NCBI GenBank assembly: GCA_946402475.1
Contig: CAMIWP010000028.1
Span: 1-8,885 of the forward strand
DNA length: 8,885 bases
Direction of reading: 5' to 3'
DNA from: an uncultured Selenomonadaceae bacterium
GTDB taxonomy: Bacteria > Bacillota_C > Negativicutes > Selenomonadales > Selenomonadaceae
The number at the start of each line of letters is the position of its first letter. Within the stretch, counting starts at the first letter, position 1. The notes beneath the pieces were generated by a model, which was given only the letters and a program-made list of their open reading frames with translations, was not told where the DNA came from and searched no databases. Position numbers and translations under genes: made by a program. Below are positions 5,897 through 8,885 of this stretch, piece by piece.

Positions 5897-7084
5897 CTAC
5901 AATTCCAGCCGCAAAGAAAATTGCACCATTTCCCCCGGTTTGCTCTTCTCCCCTGTCGTTGCATTTTCCAGAAGAGGCGCTGCAGAAAAGAAATCCCTGT
6001 CCCCCTCGAATTTTTTCAAAAATTCCGCCAAGGCATCAAAGGTAACGGCTTCGCCCTCAATGCTCAGAATATTTTCCTCGGAAAGGGCAATGTCCTTGAT
6101 ACAGACGCCTTCCACCGTCATGGTACCGAAATGAACCAACAAGCTGTACCAAGGGAAATTTTCCTTCGAAAGAACAGCCAGGACGGAATCTCGGCGTTCC
6201 GTTTCTTGCATGCTCTTCTCCAAAAGGTCCTTTCGCTTCTGCTCCTTTCCCAGGAGCAGAAGCTCCCTATGGGCTTCCAGATGATCTTCTCTTGCCGCAT
6301 GAAGCCGCCACAGATCCGAGCCGACCATGAGGCAGAGACAGACCAAGGCAACACTCCCGACGGCAAGGCATAAAGCCTTCCAGTCCCAAGGAGGGTCCTC
6401 CTTCCCCTTGGAAAAACAAGAGCCGCGCAAACCGCGAAAAATCCCCGCCCCCACCATGGCTGCATATAGAGCAGCCATGGCAGAAGGACTTGTCTCGACG
6501 TCGGGAAGGCGCTCCCCGAGCTTCCCCCTGCCACCATCAAAAGACAATCCCTCTTCTTCCCATTCTACGGGATCTCGGGTCGGCGGCATGGCAACAACGC
6601 AGGAGAGCTCCATATCTCTTTCCCTCCACGCGTATTCCCAACCTTCTTCCTCCCCTTCCTCCACTGCCGCCACCCAATAGTCATTCTTGCCTTCTCCCGT
6701 CCTTCCAAACGCCGTGCGAAATCCCTTCTCCCCAAAGATTTCCCGCCCCTCGATCTCCCAGTGAATCGCCTCCGGCAGATCCGGCTCCTCCAACTCTGGC
6801 AGACTGACGATCTCCCGGAATAGGCGATCTTCCGAAAGACACAACGACAGAATTTCCATCGACCATCCGCGTCTCGCGCAGTGCATCCGAACCGCATCCG
6901 CCACGGCTCCGGCTTCTTCCTCCCCCTTCGGGGAAAAAGAAAGCTCCTCCGTCGCAGATATTTTCCATTCTTCTCCCATTCGCTCCAATCGCGCGAGAAA
7001 GATCTTCTCTCCTTCCTTGCAAATGCCGATGCTGCTCTTCGGCATCTTCCAGAAAATTTCTTTCAATGCAGCCAACACTTCCAT
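5897..7084 (-). CDS. PilM-PilN fusion (GspL-like) pilus/secretion assembly protein
   Basis: The 395-residue product joins two usually separate parts. Residues 1-230 resemble a reduced PilM, the cytoplasmic actin-like protein: KSSIGICKEGEKIFLARLE (16-34), LPELEEPDLPEAIHWEIEG (95-113) matching the PilM LP...EAIRWE block, and a terminal AALYAAMVGAGIFRGLRG (204-221) like the A-x-G-x-ALR end of PilM. A membrane helix follows (about 236-258), then a charged coiled coil (260-300) and a PilN-like periplasmic domain with FPWYSLLVHFG, VCIKDIAL and SIEGEAVTFDALAEFLKKFE (341-360). PilN and PilO form the inner-membrane platform that PilM anchors, and the fused layout is that of GspL. The phosphate-binding D-x-G of PilM (GIDIG) is replaced by GICKEGE, so ATP binding looks lost. 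The start at ATG 7084 gives a PilM-like N-terminus (AGGG 6 bases upstream) and overlaps the previous gene by 22 bases; ATG 7045 is an alternative. Confidence 0.75.
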   Translation of the reverse strand: MEVLAALKEIFWKMPKSSIGICKEGEKIFLARLERMGEEWKISATEELSFSPKGEEEAGAVADAVRMHCARRGWSMEILSLCLSEDRLFREIVSLPELEEPDLPEAIHWEIEGREIFGEKGFRTAFGRTGEGKNDYWVAAVEEGEEEGWEYAWRERDMELSCVVAMPPTRDPVEWEEEGLSFDGGRGKLGERLPDVETSPSAMAALYAAMVGAGIFRGLRGSCFSKGKEDPPWDWKALCLAVGSVALVCLCLMVGSDLWRLHAAREDHLEAHRELLLLGKEQKRKDLLEKSMQETERRDSVLAVLSKENFPWYSLLVHFGTMTVEGVCIKDIALSEENILSIEGEAVTFDALAEFLKKFEGDRDFFSAAPLLENATTGEKSKPGEMVQFSLRLEL

Positions 7085-7494
7085 GTATATCCCTGCTCCT
7101 GTCGTTCCAGGAACCCCTGCACTGTCTTGAAACATGTGACTCCTCCCCTTGGATCCTCTGCCACGGATATGAGAAGAATCCCCGTGTCCCGCCGTTTTGC
7201 CGTAAGCTTGAGACGTATCCCCCGCGGATTCTCCTCTTCTTCCCAGAGAACTTCCCTGCCCGGAGGAAGTTTTTCTTCTGCCTTCAAACCCTGGTTCTCA
7301 ATCTCCGCCACCCCCCGCTCCAAAAATCCCTCCGCATCGAAACGCAACTGGACTTCCCGTTCATACTGACGGATCATATCTTCTCCCTGCCTTGCCATGT
7401 ACATCAAGCCTGCAGCCATCAGCACAGAAGCGCAAAGAAAGCAAAGCGCAAAAAAGGAGACGCCTCCCCGCTCCTCTGCCAAAACGCTTTTCAT
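7063..7494 (-). CDS. PilX/GspK-like minor pilin component
   Basis: This is a 143-residue protein with a short charged leader ending EERGG (7-11), a hydrophobic helix (about 12-34), then an amphipathic helix containing QLRFDAEGFLERGVAEIE (49-66). That helix recalls the AxxAEAGLexAxxxL helix of PilX and GspK proteins. The rest is a small strand-rich domain with Cys121 and Cys140. If a prepilin peptidase cuts after Gly10 or Gly11, the mature protein lacks the Glu5 that most pilins carry, as in GspK, which sits at the pseudopilus tip. It is far shorter than true GspK (usually about 300 residues), so PilX-like is the closer description. The ATG at 7494 has GGAG upstream, lies one base from the stop of the preceding prepilin gene, and the gene overlaps the PilM-PilN fusion by 22 bases. 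Function is inferred from architecture and position. Confidence 0.65.
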   Translation of the reverse strand: MKSVLAEERGGVSFFALCFLCASVLMAAGLMYMARQGEDMIRQYEREVQLRFDAEGFLERGVAEIENQGLKAEEKLPPGREVLWEEEENPRGIRLKLTAKRRDTGILLISVAEDPRGGVTCFKTVQGFLERQEQGYTWKCWLH

Positions 7495-7495
7495 C

Positions 7496-8017
7496 TCACT
7501 CCTGTCCTCTCATAAAAACCGCTGTTTCCAAGGAAAATTCATGCTTTGTCAAAAAACTCTTCCCCGTCAGCCGAACCCGCAGGATATGAGGCGTTTCCAT
7601 GCTGCATCTGAATTCCGTGATGTTCACTCTCCCCAAAAGGCTGTCGCCAGTCATGGGCATGGAAATGCTCTTCGAAAAGATTCTTCCCTCTCCATATTTC
7701 TCCGACTCCTGCTTCCCGTAGAGAACGTATTCCCGAGACTTCTTCTCCAGATCCTGCTGAGAAAGGCCGCGCCTGTAGCAGAGTGATATCTGATCCCCTT
7801 GCTTGCCGTGCTTGATCTCCGCATATTCTGCCCGGTTGGCATCCTCTGTGATCCGCTCCATCACATAATGCAACTCCTGCTGCATCTCCCAATCATCCTT
7901 TTGCCAGCTCAATGCCTTAAAGGACCAAAGAACGGATGCCCCGAGAGCCGACAGCAGAAACAGAAGAACAGGAATGGACAGCAGGGCTTCTATGAGAACA
8001 TATCCTCGCTCATTCAT
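7496..8017 (-). CDS. Type IV prepilin, GspJ/PilW-like minor pilin
   Basis: The 173-residue protein has a class III (type IV pilin) signal: a short leader MNERG, cleavage expected after Gly5, then YVLIEALLSIPVLLFLLSAL with Glu at mature position 5 (Glu10 here). The N-terminal helix continues to about residue 65 with the pattern WEMQQELHYVMERITEDANR, like the L-x-x-x-L-x-RD-x-x-x-A segment of GspJ/PilW. The C-terminal part is strand-rich with Cys80 and Cys139. Tyrosine replaces the more common Phe at mature position 1. The ATG at 8017 was chosen because it places MNERG directly at the leader and has GGGGGAG just upstream; an in-frame ATG at 8038 would add seven residues. It overlaps the preceding gene by 8 bases (ATGAATGA) and ends one base before the next. 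It likely forms part of the pseudopilus or pilus tip complex in the inner membrane and periplasm. Confidence 0.8.
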   Translation of the reverse strand: MNERGYVLIEALLSIPVLLFLLSALGASVLWSFKALSWQKDDWEMQQELHYVMERITEDANRAEYAEIKHGKQGDQISLCYRRGLSQQDLEKKSREYVLYGKQESEKYGEGRIFSKSISMPMTGDSLLGRVNITEFRCSMETPHILRVRLTGKSFLTKHEFSLETAVFMRGQE

Positions 8018-8423
8018 GGCTCCCCCTTGCCTCGACATTGCTCACCAGTCGTTCGAACACAACTTGCCGCTTCCTCCCGTTCTGCTCCCATGCCACCATG
8101 ACTTGTGCACGGTAAAACCCCTCCTCATCCGTTGCGACAATATCCGCACAGGCTTCGTATTCTTTACCGTTAAGGGAGCTTGCTCCATCCGCCCCCAGCC
8201 ATTGCAATTTCCCCGAGCGAAGTTGCCCTTTGCTCCCTCGTTCCATGACATAGGCCATCTCCTCCTGGGCAAGAAATACTGCTGCCACATGGGCTCGATT
8301 GTCGGCAAGCATCCTTCCCGACAGCCGGTACATGGCAAAAACTCCGGACAATGCCATGAGGAGGAAACTCATGAGCAATGCCTCTATCATGAAAAATCCC
8401 CTGTCATCCTTCCAAAGTTTCAT
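8010..8423 (-). CDS. Type IV prepilin, GspI/PilV-like minor pilin
   Basis: This 137-residue prepilin has the leader MKLWKDDRG, a cleavage site after Gly9, and mature FFMIEALLMSFLLMALSGVF with Glu at position 5 (Glu14). The helix continues through DNRAHVAAVFLAQEEMAYVM (41-60), closely following the GspI/PilV pattern in which residues A-x-x-x-A-x-x-L-A-x-x-x-x-E lie about 40 residues after the cleavage site. The small C-terminal domain has strands such as AQVMVAWEQ and RKRQVVFERLVS. The ATG at 8423 has GGAG about 8 bases upstream and forms an ATGA overlap with the stop of the preceding GspH-like gene; its own end overlaps the next gene by 8 bases. Size and motifs fit a minor pseudopilin processed by prepilin peptidase. 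Whether it serves a secretion pseudopilus, a retractable pilus or DNA uptake cannot be told from this window. Confidence 0.82.
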   Translation of the reverse strand: MKLWKDDRGFFMIEALLMSFLLMALSGVFAMYRLSGRMLADNRAHVAAVFLAQEEMAYVMERGSKGQLRSGKLQWLGADGASSLNGKEYEACADIVATDEEGFYRAQVMVAWEQNGRKRQVVFERLVSNVEARGSHE

Positions 8424-8885
8424 GGCGGGCTCCTATCCACTCGTATACGCCCGGCAGCGTCAATGATGACAGATCGGCTGGCACCGATCCCTCCCAAGGC
8501 AGAGTATACCATGATGGTCATGGGTGTCCTGGCATCTCCGCCCTCCTGAAAGAACACCGTCCCCGTGCGGATCGGCGGGCTCAGGAAAACCGACGAATGA
8601 CATGCATGCTCCCAACCATGGAAACTGTTGAAGCCATAGCCAGAAACCTCATATCCGCCGGTTCGAACTCTAACCCTGTAATCATCTGCGGAGACCGGGC
8701 GAGCAGCGGAAAAGTGAGCACAGTGATAGGCGGCGGTTCTGTTATGCTGCTGAGCCCAACGCAGATCGCTGACAAGACAGGCCGTCTCATACTCCACGAT
8801 AGCCTCCAGCAAAAATTTTCGCCCCACCGTTGCGGCGCTCATCATCAGCAGAAAGGCAATCCCCGCAACGATCAACAGTTCCAGA
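8420..8885 (-). CDS. Type IV prepilin, GspH/FimT-like (5' end outside window)
   Basis: The reading frame is open to the right edge, where the last visible codons give LELLIVAGIAFLLMMSAATV, the Leu4-Glu5 core of a type IV pilin N-terminus. The leader peptide and mature residues 1-3 therefore lie just beyond position 8885. 154 residues are visible. The helix is followed by LVSDLRWAQQHNRTAAYH, matching the L-R-x-A-x-x-x-A segment of GspH/FimT proteins, and the C-terminus ends in VIIDAAGRIRVDRSPP, where the G-R-I-R-V strand is also typical of GspH. There are three cysteines in the globular part. The stop overlaps the start of the next prepilin gene in ATGA, which points to coupled translation. 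The TTG at 8875 should not be taken as a start codon because it falls inside the conserved hydrophobic N-terminus. Confidence 0.82.
   Translation of the reverse strand, partial: LELLIVAGIAFLLMMSAATVGRKFLLEAIVEYETACLVSDLRWAQQHNRTAAYHCAHFSAARPVSADDYRVRVRTGGYEVSGYGFNSFHGWEHACHSSVFLSPPIRTGTVFFQEGGDARTPMTIMVYSALGGIGASRSVIIDAAGRIRVDRSPP

Noticed and set aside
5872..5964. Long N-terminal extension of the PilO-like protein (ATG at 5964)
   Set aside because: It would overlap the end of the PilM-PilN gene by 68 bases, put cysteine- and charge-rich residues before the membrane helix, and ignore the GGGAGG just before 5868.

Overview
The window is a coding-dense stretch of bacterial chromosome (moderately GC-rich, strong GGAGG-type ribosome binding sites). 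Every supported gene is on the minus strand, so transcription runs from position 8885 towards position 1. The mix is type IV pilus / type II secretion inner-membrane and minor-pilin genes, immediately followed by the chorismate genes aroC-aroK-aroB, a LUD-domain protein, an Mrp-type Fe-S carrier and an anaerobe-style dihydroxy-acid dehydratase. Together with Firmicute-like Shine-Dalgarno sequences, this suggests a diderm Firmicute of the Negativicutes (Selenomonas/Veillonella relatives). That is an inference from gene content and order, not a proven identification.

Region 1 (8885 to about 5329) is a pilus/pseudopilus module of six genes. They are a GspH/FimT-like prepilin cut by the window edge, a GspI/PilV-like prepilin, a GspJ/PilW-like prepilin, a PilX/GspK-like component without the usual Glu5, a PilM-PilN fusion with the architecture of GspL, and a PilO/GspM-like protein. 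The order matches gspH-I-J-K-L-M of type II secretion systems (and fimT-pilV-pilW-pilX followed by pilM-N-O). The first five genes overlap or nearly touch, so they are probably translationally coupled. No PilP/GspC or secretin gene follows in this window.

Region 2 (5328-2475) starts with a short AT-rich gap holding a plausible promoter, then aroC, aroK and aroB. These are chorismate synthase, shikimate kinase and 3-dehydroquinate synthase, three of the seven steps of the chorismate pathway. They are packed end to end and all key catalytic motifs are present.

Region 3 (2474-1) holds a stand-alone LUD-domain protein with a four-cysteine C-terminal cluster, a 144-base spacer that looks like a repeat or insertion-sequence remnant, an Mrp/NBP35-type P-loop Fe-S carrier with N-terminal and C-terminal cysteine motifs, and the first 271 codons of ilvD (branched-chain amino acid synthesis), which leaves the window at position 1. 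The Mrp-IlvD pair makes biochemical sense because IlvD needs an Fe-S cluster.

I saw no tRNA, rRNA, CRISPR array, intact transposase, riboswitch or convincing rho-independent terminator. The long plus-strand open frames opposite mrp, aroB, aroC and ilvD are best read as shadows. The most unusual points are the compact GspL-like PilM-PilN fusion with a degraded nucleotide-binding motif, the joining of a T2SS-ordered module to aromatic biosynthesis without PilP or a secretin, and the repeat-like spacer upstream of mrp.
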